DNA of 64,000 bases from Nitrospirota bacterium (lineage in GTDB: Bacteria > Nitrospirota > Nitrospiria > Nitrospirales > Nitrospiraceae). The stretch spans positions 1-64,000 of the forward strand of contig JBFLWP010000015.1 of NCBI GenBank assembly GCA_040757595.1, in the 5' to 3' direction. Below, one piece after another: positions 1 to 7,206 of this stretch; positions within the stretch are counted from its first letter, which is position 1, and every line of letters starts with the position of its first letter. Made by a program: the position numbers and the translations under genes. The notes under the pieces were generated by a model. That model worked only from the letters and a program-made list of their open reading frames with translations. It did not search any database and was not told the origin of the DNA.

Positions 1-320
1 GCATGGCCTTTCATGGAAGACATTTTATCCGATTGAGTCAGAAAGGTCAAATTGAACTGATTCTTCAAGGCGACTCCGGCGAGGAGGACGGGCTCCCGCA
101 ACGGGACCAGACTCGAAGGAGGACAGCGCCCTTTTGCTCAAGCCCTGCTCTCCGGACGCCTTGCGCGCGAAAGTCCGCGAAGTCTTAGGCTCCTCAAGGC
201 AATAGGAACGAGGGGGAGGGCTGGTCCTTTCTAAAGGAAGGATCAACCCTCGTCCGATATGGAGCGCGAGCGGGGTTAAAACATTCCAGTCCACGTCCGC
301 TCTTTCGAGCGAGTGTACTA
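1..320. other. No recognisable gene
   Basis: This stretch precedes the left end of the IS remnant. Open frames on both strands are arginine/serine-rich and match no family I recognise. It is likely decayed flanking DNA of the mobile region. The N-terminal part of the neighbouring integrase is not visible here. Confidence 0.4.
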
Positions 321-595
321 CCCCACCTATTTTGGACAGGTCGTTTCGTGTTTTTGACTCTCCAGTCCGCATAGAACGCGGCCGGTGACTGCATTCCGAG
401 CGCACTGTGCGGCGCCTGCTGGTTGGAATGGTCGAGCCACACGGGGATCTGCCGTTCCACCGTCTCGAATGTCTCCAAGCAGGCCTGGGAGGGGATTCCG
501 TTCTTCCATTCCTGCAAGAGCGCGAGCTTCTGCTCAGCCGCCCGCCGCCGCTTCCGTCCACGCCCATTCTGGACAGGTTTGATCGTCGCTTCCAT
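194..595 (-). pseudogene. Transposase remnant, OrfA start fused in frame to integrase C-terminus
   Basis: The ATG at 595 begins a basic leader with a short HTH-like helix (EQKLALLQEWKNG). It passes directly into ETFETVERQIPVWLDH followed by the typical IS3/DDE integrase tail (PHSALGMQSPAAFYADWR). The catalytic DDE core is absent, so it cannot transpose by itself. The frame runs out through the left terminal repeat and stops at 194 in flanking DNA. Fusion in one frame could be chance or retained by end-to-end deletion. Its ends could still be mobilised by a full-length relative elsewhere in the genome. Confidence 0.65.
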
Positions 596-638
596 TATCC
601 CTCCTGACCTATTCTACCTGTCCAAATCTTAAGTGGGG
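321..638. mobile_element. Internally deleted IS3-like element (MITE-like remnant)
   Basis: Two imperfect inverted repeats bound about 318 bp. The left repeat is CCCCAC-N4-TTTGGACAGG at 321-340. The right repeat, read on the minus strand, is CCCCAC-N6-TTTGGACAGG at 638-617. Between them lies one minus-strand frame that joins the start of a transposase OrfA-like region to the last ~45 residues of a DDE integrase. A functional IS3 element is about 1.2-1.5 kb, so most of the transposase is deleted. The element sits directly against the broken integrase gene at its right end. Ends and deletion are seen directly; family assignment rests on the integrase C-terminus. Confidence 0.7.
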
Positions 639-1383
639 CACGACAACCCGGTGCTTCGGGTGTCGCGAGAGAAGGTGCACAACCAGATTGAACGCTGGTT
701 GACGCTGGACGAAGAGGCCCGGCTCCTAGCCGCGTCACCGAACTGGTTGAGGGAGATTCTACTCTTTGCCGTCAACACGGGTTGCGGCAGGGGGAGATCC
801 TCGATCTTCAATGGCCCCAGGTGGACCTGTTCCGGAGGACGATCACCTTGCTGGAGCAGAAGAACCGGTGCAAGGACACGCTCCCGGTGAACGCCACCGC
901 GTTGGAGGTCCTGAAAGAGAGGGCGAAGGTGCGGTCAGAGAAGACCGACTATGTCTTTTTCAACGGGGCCGAGAACCGGATGGACGCCAGGGACCTGCTT
1001 CGCGCCTTCTACGCGGCGCGGAAAAACGCCAAGATCGGGAAGTTCCGCTTCCATGACCTGCGGCACACCTTTGCGACCCGCTTCGTGCAAGCCGGTGTGG
1101 ACCTCTACGCGGTCCAGAAGCTGGGCCGGTGGAAGACGATCTCTATGGTGATATGGTGATGCGGTACGCGCACCATTACCCGGAAAGCCTGCGGGCGGGC
1201 ATCGAGGTATTGGACGGGGTGGGAAGCGGTAGGAGCACAAAATTAGCACAGTCGGGCGTCTGCGCGAACACCGTGCCGCTGCAAGTCGTTGAAAAAATGG
1301 TGCGCCCGGCAGGACTTGAACCTGCGACCTGCGGGTTCGAAGCCCGACGCTCTATCCAACTGAGCTACGGGCGCACCGGCTGA
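639..1383 (+). pseudogene. Tyrosine recombinase (phage-type integrase) pseudogene
   Basis: Three plus-strand frames together give the central and C-terminal catalytic domain of a phage-type integrase: WLTLDEEARLLAA, then GEILDLQWPQVDL, then FHDLRHTFATRF with the HxLR box, then RYAHHYPESLR with the catalytic Tyr. The lesions are identifiable. A one-base loss in the G-run near 779-781 would restore NTGLRQGE. A tandem 8-bp duplication ATGGTGAT at 1145-1152 and 1153-1160 would, if removed, restore ISMVMRYAHHY. The N-terminal SAM-like domain is missing; the gene abuts the IS right end. The restored frame would run antisense across tRNA-Arg and stop at 1381-1383. Position beside the tRNA 3' end fits tRNA-targeted integration. 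Confidence 0.85.
1298..1374 (-). tRNA. tRNA-Arg (anticodon TCG)
   Basis: The minus strand folds as a complete 77-nt cloverleaf with encoded CCA (1298-1300). The acceptor stem is GCGCCCG/CGGGCGC, the D arm GCTC...GAGC, the anticodon loop CTTCGAA and the T arm carries GGTTCAAGTCC. Anticodon TCG lies at 1340-1338 and reads CGA. The outermost anticodon-stem pair is a mismatch (T27/C43). A decayed integrase lies next to its 3' end, so it is a probable integration target. Confidence 0.96.
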
Positions 1384-1399
1384 GACGGCCGAAATGAAA

Positions 1400-1432
1400 C
1401 GGGGGACCGCTGCGTGAGCGAACGGTCCCCCG
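1400..1432 (-). terminator. Hairpin terminator of the RRM gene
   Basis: A perfect 10-bp inverted repeat (CGGGGGACCG at 1400-1409, complement at 1423-1432) has a 13-nt loop. On the minus strand it is followed by a T-rich stretch (GTTTCATTT). It lies 54 bp beyond the stop of the RNA-binding protein gene. Confidence 0.65.
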
Positions 1433-1485
1433 CGGTTGCCTTGACGGTTCATCTGCTCCCCGGCCAAGCGCCGGAGAGCCCACGT

Positions 1486-1782
1486 TCAGTAGCGGTCGCG
1501 GTCGCCGCCCCCGCCTCCACCGAACGGCCGCTTCTCCTGGGGTCGTGCCTCGTTCACCACGAGGGTCCGCCCGCCCAGGTTCGTTCCGTTCAGGCCCTGG
1601 ATCGCCTTCTGCGCTTCTTCGCTCGTGGCCATCTCCACGAAGCCGAAGCCCCTCGACTGCCCGGTATACCGGTCCGTGATCACCTTCGCGGACTGGACCG
1701 TGCCGTATTGCGCGAACAGCTCGCTTAGCTGTTGCTCGGTGGTGGAATAGGGAAGACTGCCCACGTATAATTTGTTTCCCAC
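1486..1782 (-). CDS. Small RRM RNA-binding protein (Rbp type)
   Basis: This is a single RNA-recognition-motif protein of about 98 residues, the bacterial Rbp/cold-responsive type that binds single-stranded RNA. RNP2 (KLYVGSL) is near the start and RNP1 (SRGFGFVEM) is mid-domain. It ends in a glycine-rich tail with RDRDRY-like charge. The GTG at 1782 is preferred because AGGAGG sits 5 nt upstream (1788-1793). Another in-frame GTG at 1797 lies upstream of that ribosome-binding site. The gene is monocistronic, with a hairpin beyond its stop. Role in post-transcriptional control is inferred from family; no target is visible. Confidence 0.9.
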   Translation of the reverse strand: MGNKLYVGSLPYSTTEQQLSELFAQYGTVQSAKVITDRYTGQSRGFGFVEMATSEEAQKAIQGLNGTNLGGRTLVVNEARPQEKRPFGGGGGGDRDRY

Positions 1783-2095
1783 GGCTACCTCCTGCACTGC
1801 TGTTGTCTTGAAGCGAGGGAACGGAGGGGAGAAGGAGAGATGCCACGGCGCGGGACGAACTGCACCATCAGGTCACTCAGCTTTCCGGCCAGCTTCCGCT
1901 CGCAAGGCAACATCGGTTCAGGGCCGCTCTGCCCGGCTCTCCATCACTCGGCCCCGTAGCGATGAATTGCGGCCCAAGCATAGCACGGGAGTCCGGGCAG
2001 ATCAACTCGGAGGGCCCGATCCGGCGGACCGACTCCCGACCCGCCGTCCGTCTTCCGATCCGGGCTCGGTCCAGGCCGCCGGGACGGTTGTCGCC
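1783..2095. other. Intergenic region, no gene seen
   Basis: About 310 bp separate the divergent RRM and acetyltransferase genes and presumably hold both promoters and a 5' leader for the RRM gene. Frames here are continuous with neighbours but show no conserved motif. I see no clear sigma-70 boxes or riboswitch. Confidence 0.4.
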
Positions 2096-2563
2096 ATGCT
2101 GACGGTGCGTCGGGCCGCGAAGAACGACTTTCCGGCTATCCTCCGGATCCAGCGGGAGGCCTTCTCGGAATATGCCCGGGTCTACGAGGTGAGCCCCTGG
2201 ACCACCGAGACGCTGGAGAGCCTCGAGTCGGACGCGGCCGACAAGGCGATCCTGGTGGCCGAATGGGACGGGGCGGTCATCGGGTCGGTGCGTTTCTGGG
2301 TCGTGGCCGGGGTCTGCGTGATCCGCCTCCTCTCGGTCAGCCCCTCGCACCAGGGCCGCGGCGCGGGCAAGGCCTTGATGCGGGAGATCGAGCGGCTGGC
2401 GGCCGGGGCGCACAAGCTCTACGTCTGCACCATGCTCAAAACGCCGCGCAACATCGGGCTGTTCCTGGGTCTGGGCTACAGGCCGGAGGCCCTCCTGCCC
2501 AACCACTACCACGGGCTGGATCTCATCTGCTTCGCCAAATACCGGGAGCTGGCCGCCTCGTAG
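2096..2563 (+). CDS. GNAT-family N-acetyltransferase
   Basis: This 155-residue protein has the acetyl-CoA-dependent N-acetyltransferase fold. Motif A is clear: VIRLLSVSPSHQGRGAGKAL contains the Q/R-x-x-G-x-G/A pyrophosphate-binding loop. A downstream NIGLFLGLGYRPE is the usual motif B. The ATG at 2096 begins MLTVRRAAKNDFPAI, a typical GNAT start. The frame is open further upstream but carries no family similarity. It converges on the LysR-type gene with only 12 bp between stops. Substrate cannot be predicted. Confidence 0.88.
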   Translation: MLTVRRAAKNDFPAILRIQREAFSEYARVYEVSPWTTETLESLESDAADKAILVAEWDGAVIGSVRFWVVAGVCVIRLLSVSPSHQGRGAGKALMREIERLAAGAHKLYVCTMLKTPRNIGLFLGLGYRPEALLPNHYHGLDLICFAKYRELAAS

Positions 2564-2575
2564 GTCGCCTCCGCC

Positions 2576-3526
2576 TCAGCCAGCGGCGCTGCGCAACGGG
2601 CGGCGCATCTTCGCCGCGCGGCTTGGACCCGCCTCCACGTCCAGCGTTTCCAGCGTGCTCCGGCAGAGGCGGATGAATTCCTGTGCCGCGATCCCCAGGC
2701 TCCGGTTGGCGAGGTGGACCAGCCCGACCGGATGGCGCGGCACCGGGTCGTAGAGCTCGATCACCCGCAGGGCGCCCCCCCGGTGCGTGTGGCGCACGTA
2801 CAGCTCCGGCAGGATCGTGAGACCGGCCCCCTGCTTGACCGCCTCCAGGATTCCTTCGGGGGAAGTCATCTCCACCGAAACCTGGGGCCGCACCCCCGCC
2901 TCCCGACATTCCTCCTCTACCATCTTGCGCAGACAGTAGTCGGCCGGCATGAGGACGAGCGGAAACCGGGCCAGGTCCTTCATCCGCAGGCGGGCCTTCG
3001 GCGGGCGGAAGCCGGCCGGTGCAACGAGCGCCAGCGTCTCGTGGAACAGAGGGATGGAGGCCAGACGCTCGTCCGGGACCGGCAGGAGGCAGAGGCCGAG
3101 GTCCAGCCGGTTCGCGAGCAGGTCGGCCACGATGTCTCCGGAAGGCCTGGCCTGCACCTGGAGGTGGACGTTGGGAAACCGTTCACGGAACCGGCAGACC
3201 AGCGGAGGGATGAGGTAGAGGTTCACGCTGGACAGGGTGCCGACGAGCAGCCGTCCACGCTCCCCGCCCGTGAGCTCGTGGACGGCCTGCACCCCCTGCT
3301 CCAGCTCGCGCAGGACCCGGAGGACATGCTCTCGGAAGACCTCGCCTGCTTCGGTCAGGGCCACCTGCTTGCCGAGCCGGTCGAACAGGGGCGTCCCCAG
3401 TTCCTCCTCCAGCGCGGCCACCTGGATCGAGAGCGATGGCTGGGAGACGTGCACCGCCTCGGCCGCACGGGTGAAGTGCCGGTGCTCGGCCACCGCCAAG
3501 AAGTAATGCAACTGCCGCATCTCCAT
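2576..3526 (-). CDS. LysR-type regulator resembling OxyR
   Basis: This 316-residue LysR-type activator has an N-terminal winged HTH (residues 1-60, MRQLHYFLAVAEHRHFTRAA) and a periplasmic-binding-like effector domain (about 90-300). It has Cys198 followed by LR and a second Cys at 207. E. coli OxyR has its redox pair at C199 and C208 in the context CLRDQAMGFC, so spacing and position almost match. The SELYV-like segment TILPEL also fits OxyR. Start ATG 3526 has GGGAGGG upstream. A divergent OxyR-like operator and a haemoglobin gene lie just upstream. A peroxide sensor is inferred; another LysR subgroup with chance cysteines is the alternative. Confidence 0.75.
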   Translation of the reverse strand: MEMRQLHYFLAVAEHRHFTRAAEAVHVSQPSLSIQVAALEEELGTPLFDRLGKQVALTEAGEVFREHVLRVLRELEQGVQAVHELTGGERGRLLVGTLSSVNLYLIPPLVCRFRERFPNVHLQVQARPSGDIVADLLANRLDLGLCLLPVPDERLASIPLFHETLALVAPAGFRPPKARLRMKDLARFPLVLMPADYCLRKMVEEECREAGVRPQVSVEMTSPEGILEAVKQGAGLTILPELYVRHTHRGGALRVIELYDPVPRHPVGLVHLANRSLGIAAQEFIRLCRSTLETLDVEAGPSRAAKMRRPLRSAAG

Positions 3527-3568
3527 TCGAGACCCTCCCCGAAGTTCTCCCGATCGCTCGGTCAGTTG

Positions 3569-3605
3569 ATAGGAATAAACTATCGTTTTTATCAAAACAA
3601 TATAT
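3569..3605. promoter_or_regulatory. OxyR-like operator between regulator and haemoglobin gene
   Basis: GATAG-N7-CTATC at 3568-3584 is a perfect dyad matching one OxyR half-site pair (ATAG-N7-CTAT). Exactly seven bases later, ATCA-N7-ATAT (3591-3605) occupies the expected second pair but is degenerate. The site lies 43 bp upstream of the regulator start and about 80 bp upstream of the haemoglobin gene. Binding is inferred from pattern and context only. Confidence 0.5.
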
Positions 3606-3686
3606 TGGACCTATGGCATCATAGCGGGGTATCGTCGGCCCGTCAACGATGATCCTGACCGTTCTCTCTTTTGTCATGGAGGTGCC

Positions 3687-4160
3687 ATGGTGAGCGGAAA
3701 TCTGAAAGACGTCAGCGGATGGGTTCTCTGGGCGGGCCTGGCGTGGTTCCTGGCGGGGGCCGCCGGCTGCGCGTCGGCGGGGCCGAGCGGCGCGCCTCCG
3801 GCCGCGTCGCTCTACGACAGGCTGGGCGGGAAGGCGGCGATCACGGCGGTGGTGGATCAGTTCGTGGCCAACGTGGCCGGCGACAAGCGGATCAACGGGC
3901 GCTTCGCCACGACCGACATCCCGAGGCTGAAGCGGCATCTGGTGGACCAGGTCTGCCAGGCCTCGGGCGGGCCCTGCGCCTACAAGGGCCGGGACATGAA
4001 GACGACGCACGCGGGCATGAGGATCTCGACGGCGGACTTCAACGCGCTGGTCGAGGACCTGGTCGGTGCGCTGAACCAGCTCAAGGTCCCGGCGAAGGAG
4101 CAGCAGGAATTGCTGGCCTTGCTGGGGCCGGCGCAGAAGGACATCGTCGAGGTGCCGTGA
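3687..4160 (+). CDS. Lipoprotein truncated haemoglobin (group I type)
   Basis: This 157-residue protein has a signal peptide ending in the lipobox LAGAAGC (lipidated Cys28), followed by a group-I truncated haemoglobin domain from about residue 41. Recognisable are SLYDRLGGKAAI at the start, the FATTDIPRLKRHL helix and proximal haem ligand His108 in THAGMRI. Such proteins bind O2 or NO; the periplasmic, membrane-anchored location suggests NO/O2 handling at the envelope. ATG 3687 follows GGAGG. It overlaps the next gene by 4 bp. The divergent OxyR-like regulator suggests redox control. Confidence 0.92.
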   Translation: MVSGNLKDVSGWVLWAGLAWFLAGAAGCASAGPSGAPPAASLYDRLGGKAAITAVVDQFVANVAGDKRINGRFATTDIPRLKRHLVDQVCQASGGPCAYKGRDMKTTHAGMRISTADFNALVEDLVGALNQLKVPAKEQQELLALLGPAQKDIVEVP

Positions 4161-4738
4161 CGTCGCCCATCACGGTCTACAGCGACTTCAACTGTCCCTT
4201 CTGTTACGCGCTGAACGAGCGGCTCCGATCACTGAGCGTCGAGGGGCAGGTGTCCTGGCGCGGCGTGCAGCATGCGCCGGGCCTGCCCGTGCCCCTGCGT
4301 CCGTGTCGCGGTGATCAGGCCGGCGAGCTAAAACGGGAGGTGGACGCGGTCCATCGGCTGGCCGCGGACCTGCCGATCACGGTGCCGCCGGGCAAGCCGA
4401 ACACGGCACGGGCCATCCAGGCCGCGGCTTTTGCGATGTCGGCGGACCCTTCCCGGGGACGAGAATTCAAGGACCTGCTGTATCGGGCCCTCTGGTGCGA
4501 GGGCGCGGACCTCTCCGATCCCTCGGTCCTGGACCTCGTGGCGTGGCAAGCCGGATTCGCCGGCCTCTCGTTCGCCGGTCTGGACCGGCACTTGACGGCG
4601 GCGACCGTGGGCCGCTGGCAGAACGACTGGGAGCGGACCGGCCGCCTGGCCGTCCCGCTCCTGCTCCATCAGAACGGCCAGAGCCTCGTCGGGCTGCCGA
4701 CAGCCGAGTCCCTGGCTTCCTTCCTCCGATCCGATTGA
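4157..4738 (+). CDS. DsbA-fold oxidoreductase (FrnE/HCCA-isomerase-like)
   Basis: This 193-residue thioredoxin-fold protein of the DsbA superfamily carries the redox motif CPFC near the N-terminus (YSDFNCPFCYALNERL). The layout, with a helical insertion and a C-terminal cis-Pro region (AVPLLLHQNG), matches FrnE or 2-hydroxychromene-2-carboxylate isomerase-like proteins. No signal peptide is seen, so it is probably cytoplasmic. GTG at 4157 overlaps the haemoglobin stop (GTGA), indicating translational coupling. A thiol oxidoreductase beside a haemoglobin and an OxyR-like gene suggests a redox-stress unit. Substrate is unknown. Confidence 0.8.
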   Translation: MTSPITVYSDFNCPFCYALNERLRSLSVEGQVSWRGVQHAPGLPVPLRPCRGDQAGELKREVDAVHRLAADLPITVPPGKPNTARAIQAAAFAMSADPSRGREFKDLLYRALWCEGADLSDPSVLDLVAWQAGFAGLSFAGLDRHLTAATVGRWQNDWERTGRLAVPLLLHQNGQSLVGLPTAESLASFLRSD

Positions 4739-4780
4739 TCTCGGAGCGGCTGATCGTCCGGTATGTGAGCGGGCGCGCGC

Positions 4781-5068
4781 TTAGGTGGGAAGGCTGGCTT
4801 CGAGGAGCAGTCGGGCGAGGATCTGTAACCGCGCGAAGTACTCGACCGCCTCGTCCGGCAGGTTCGGAAGGAGCGGCTCGAGGTCGGCCAGACAGCTCTC
4901 CAGGATCTCGACGCGCGGCTGGTCCAGCCCTCCCTCCGACTCCAGGTAAAAGGTCACGCAGCCGCTGATGACGGTGTCGAGCGTCATCAGCTCCCCTTCG
5001 CGGGGATCCGAGAAGCGGGGCCAGCCCGCGTTCCGGTGCTCGTCCCAGAGGGTCAGAAGCTCGCTCAC
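4781..5068 (-). CDS. Hypothetical 95-residue protein
   Basis: This is an acidic helical protein without a signal peptide or membrane segment. I recognise no domain. GTG at 5068 overlaps the stop of the upstream membrane-protein gene (GTGA), so it is the last gene of a small operon of three. An internal ATG at residue 28 is a possible later start. Coding character and tight coupling support it as real; function unknown. Confidence 0.6.
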   Translation of the reverse strand: MSELLTLWDEHRNAGWPRFSDPREGELMTLDTVISGCVTFYLESEGGLDQPRVEILESCLADLEPLLPNLPDEAVEYFARLQILARLLLEASLPT

Positions 5069-5454
5069 GGGGCTCCGCTGAAGGAATCAATGGCGAGCAG
5101 CGTGGCGAGGACGGTCAGCACCAAGCCGGCCGCCCGGTGGGTCCAGAGCGGGATGCGCGTCCACCAGTCCGTCAGGGCCGTGCGCAGCCGGTCCGGCAGG
5201 CCGAGCAGCAGCAGGGCCTTGGCAGCGGCCACCAGGCCGAGCGTCGCCCAGAGCCAGACTCCCCGCCGCTCCGGGGCTCCGAGCACGAGCACCAGCCCCA
5301 CCAGCAGCACCCCCTGCAGCAGGACAAATCGGCGAAGCGGATCGGACAGGACGGCCCGCATCCGCTCGATCCACCAAGCCGGCAAGGCGATCATGGCCAC
5401 CCCGGCGGCGAGCCAGAGCAGGCTGATCAGGCCGAAGAGCAGCAGCGTCACCAT
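5065..5454 (-). CDS. Small integral membrane protein, tandem paralogue A
   Basis: This protein of about 129 residues has four predicted membrane segments. The second half (GLVAAAKALLLLGLPDRLR, then W..R.P) closely parallels the following paralogue's AMVAKGLFLAAGPERLK. The shared A-K-x-L-x-L-x-G-x-P/-x-R-L pattern resembles small DUF2065-like inner-membrane proteins, though I cannot confirm family. ATG 5454 is chosen over 5499, which would overlap the upstream gene. The stop overlaps the 95-residue gene. Confidence 0.7.
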   Translation of the reverse strand: MVTLLLFGLISLLWLAAGVAMIALPAWWIERMRAVLSDPLRRFVLLQGVLLVGLVLVLGAPERRGVWLWATLGLVAAAKALLLLGLPDRLRTALTDWWTRIPLWTHRAAGLVLTVLATLLAIDSFSGAP

Positions 5455-5470
5455 CGGTACAGTCAACGCC

Positions 5471-5857
5471 TCACTCGTTGCCGAGCCAGCCGAGCGCATG
5501 GAGGAGCAGGAGGGCCAGCGTACAGAGGCCCAGGCCCCAGAACCGGTAATCCACGTCCTCCCGCTTGAGGCACCAGTCCAGCACGCCCTTCTTCAGTCGC
5601 TCCGGCCCCGCCGCCAGGAACAGGCCCTTCGCGACCATCGCGAGGCCCGTGACCGTCCAGAGGGGCTGGTAGTGCAGACCCTGCGCACCCAGGAGCAGCA
5701 GGAGGCCCAGGCCGGCCGCCGCCGCTTCCCAGCGCAGCACCGTCGGGGAGAGGGCGAGCGCGTCCCGCACCCGCTCCACCACCTGCCGGGGTGCGACCAA
5801 GAGCGCCAGCCCGTCGGCCATCCAGATGCCGGCGATCGCCGCCAGGACGTATTTCAT
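5471..5857 (-). CDS. Small integral membrane protein, tandem paralogue B
   Basis: This 128-residue protein has about four hydrophobic segments and a central charged hairpin (PERLKKGVLDWCLKRED). It is paralogous to the next gene downstream, and the pair probably arose by tandem duplication. ATG 5857 has no strong ribosome-binding site. It lies downstream of a heptamer-repeat spacer that separates it from glutamate dehydrogenase. Function unknown; membrane location is clear. Confidence 0.72.
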   Translation of the reverse strand: MKYVLAAIAGIWMADGLALLVAPRQVVERVRDALALSPTVLRWEAAAAGLGLLLLLGAQGLHYQPLWTVTGLAMVAKGLFLAAGPERLKKGVLDWCLKREDVDYRFWGLGLCTLALLLLHALGWLGNE

Positions 5858-5865
5858 CGCACACC

Positions 5866-5942
5866 GTGATCGGTGATGAGTGATCAGTGACGCGATAGGA
5901 ATAGTGGATGCAGCACGCAGCGCTCACCCATCACTTGTCACC
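5866..5942. repeat. Intergenic heptamer inverted array (locus 1)
   Basis: The left arm is imperfect 7-mers (GTGATCG, GTGATGA, GTGATCA, GTGACGC). The right arm carries the inverse complements (CTCACCC, ATCACTT, GTCACC). The whole could fold into a long imperfect hairpin. It lies immediately 3' of glutamate dehydrogenase. Confidence 0.8.
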
Positions 5943-5946
5943 TTAC

Positions 5947-7206
5947 TTATGGGTAGAGGCCGCGCGCCAGGTGCGCCTCGGCGACCTTGTCGATCCCGCT
6001 CATGAGGGCCGCCATCCGCATCGTCACCTTGCGGGTCCGGGCGAACTCCAGCGTGCGGTGGAAGGCGGCGACGATGATCTCGTGCAGCCGCTCGCGGATG
6101 TCCGCCTCCTTCCAGAAAAACCGCTGGACGTCCTGGACCCATTCGAAGTAGGACACGATCACGCCGCCGGAGTTGGCCAGGATGTCCGGGATGATGAAGA
6201 CCCCCTTGTCGGTCAGGATCCGGTCGGCCTCCAGGGTGGTCGGCCCGTTGGCCCCCTCCGCCAGGATCTTGCAGCGAACCCCGCCCGCGTTCTTCTCGGT
6301 AATCTGCTCCGACAGGGCGGCCGGCACGAGCACGGTGCATTCGAGCGCCAGGAGCTCCTCGTTGGTGATGGCCTCGCCCAACTCGGGGTGCGCAAGCGAA
6401 TGGCCGTCGGTGCGGTAGCACTTCAGCAGCGCGGGGATGTCCAGGCCCTTCGCGTTGTAGAGGCCGCTCGACTTGTCGCTGACCGCGATGACCTTGGCCC
6501 CGGCCTCCGCCATGATCCGGGCCGTGTGCGAGCCCACGTTCCCGAACCCCTGCACCGCCACGGTGGCCTGCTTCACGTCCAGCCCCAGGTGCCGCATGGC
6601 TTCCAGGGTCACGTTCACGACGCCGCGCCCCGTCGCTTCCTCGCGCCCCAGGCTCCCGCCGATCGAAAGCGGCTTGCCGGTCACGACCCCCGGCGACGCG
6701 TAGCCCACCTGCTGGCTGTAGGTGTCCATGATCCAGGCCATGACCTGGGCGTTGGTGCCGACGTCGGGCGCGGGCACGTCCTCGTCCGGCCCGATGATTG
6801 GGAAGATCTCGGACGCGTACCGGCGCGTCAGCCGCTGGAGCTCCCCGCGGGACAGCTTTTCCGGCGCCACCCGCACGCCGCCCTTGGCCCCGCCGTAGGG
6901 CAGGCCGGCCAGCGCGCACTTCCAGGTCATCCACATGGCCAGCGCAGCCACTTCGCCCAGGTTCACGTCCGGGTGGTAGCGGATGCCGCCTTTCGAGGGG
7001 CCGCGGGAGGAGTCGTGCTGCACGCGATAGCCGGTGAAGACTTTGACGGACCCGTCGTCCATCCGCACGGGTACGCTCACGATGAGCGAGCGCTCCGGCA
7101 GCTTCAGCCGCTCCCGCAAATTCGGATCCAGGTTCATGCGCTCCGCCGCCTCGTCAAACTGGGCGACGGCAAGCCGGTACGTATGGTTGTCGAGCTCGTT
7201 CACCAT
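5947..7206 (-). CDS. gdhA: Glutamate dehydrogenase (NAD(P)+)
   Basis: This is a 419-residue Glu/Leu/Phe/Val dehydrogenase that interconverts glutamate and 2-oxoglutarate plus ammonium. The dimerisation and catalytic domain has the substrate Lys motif LPYGGAKGGV and the GPDEDVPAPDVGT region. The C-terminal Rossmann domain carries VQGFGNVGSHTA and the conserved CEANGPTT-like AEGANGPTTLEAD. Length is that of hexameric bacterial GDHs. ATG 7206 overlaps lipB by 7 bp, so both genes are probably one transcript. The spacer beyond its stop is a heptamer hairpin array. Cofactor preference cannot be read with confidence. Confidence 0.95.
   Translation of the reverse strand: MVNELDNHTYRLAVAQFDEAAERMNLDPNLRERLKLPERSLIVSVPVRMDDGSVKVFTGYRVQHDSSRGPSKGGIRYHPDVNLGEVAALAMWMTWKCALAGLPYGGAKGGVRVAPEKLSRGELQRLTRRYASEIFPIIGPDEDVPAPDVGTNAQVMAWIMDTYSQQVGYASPGVVTGKPLSIGGSLGREEATGRGVVNVTLEAMRHLGLDVKQATVAVQGFGNVGSHTARIMAEAGAKVIAVSDKSSGLYNAKGLDIPALLKCYRTDGHSLAHPELGEAITNEELLALECTVLVPAALSEQITEKNAGGVRCKILAEGANGPTTLEADRILTDKGVFIIPDILANSGGVIVSYFEWVQDVQRFFWKEADIRERLHEIIVAAFHRTLEFARTRKVTMRMAALMSGIDKVAEAHLARGLYP

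Noticed and set aside
1243-1467. Minus-strand frame with VAQLDRASGFEPAGRRFKSCRAHH
   Set aside because: It is the translation of the tRNA-Arg gene itself, a well-known artefact.
3611-3624. CTAT-N6-ATAG as a second operator
   Set aside because: Spacing and orientation do not fit the OxyR pattern; likely chance.
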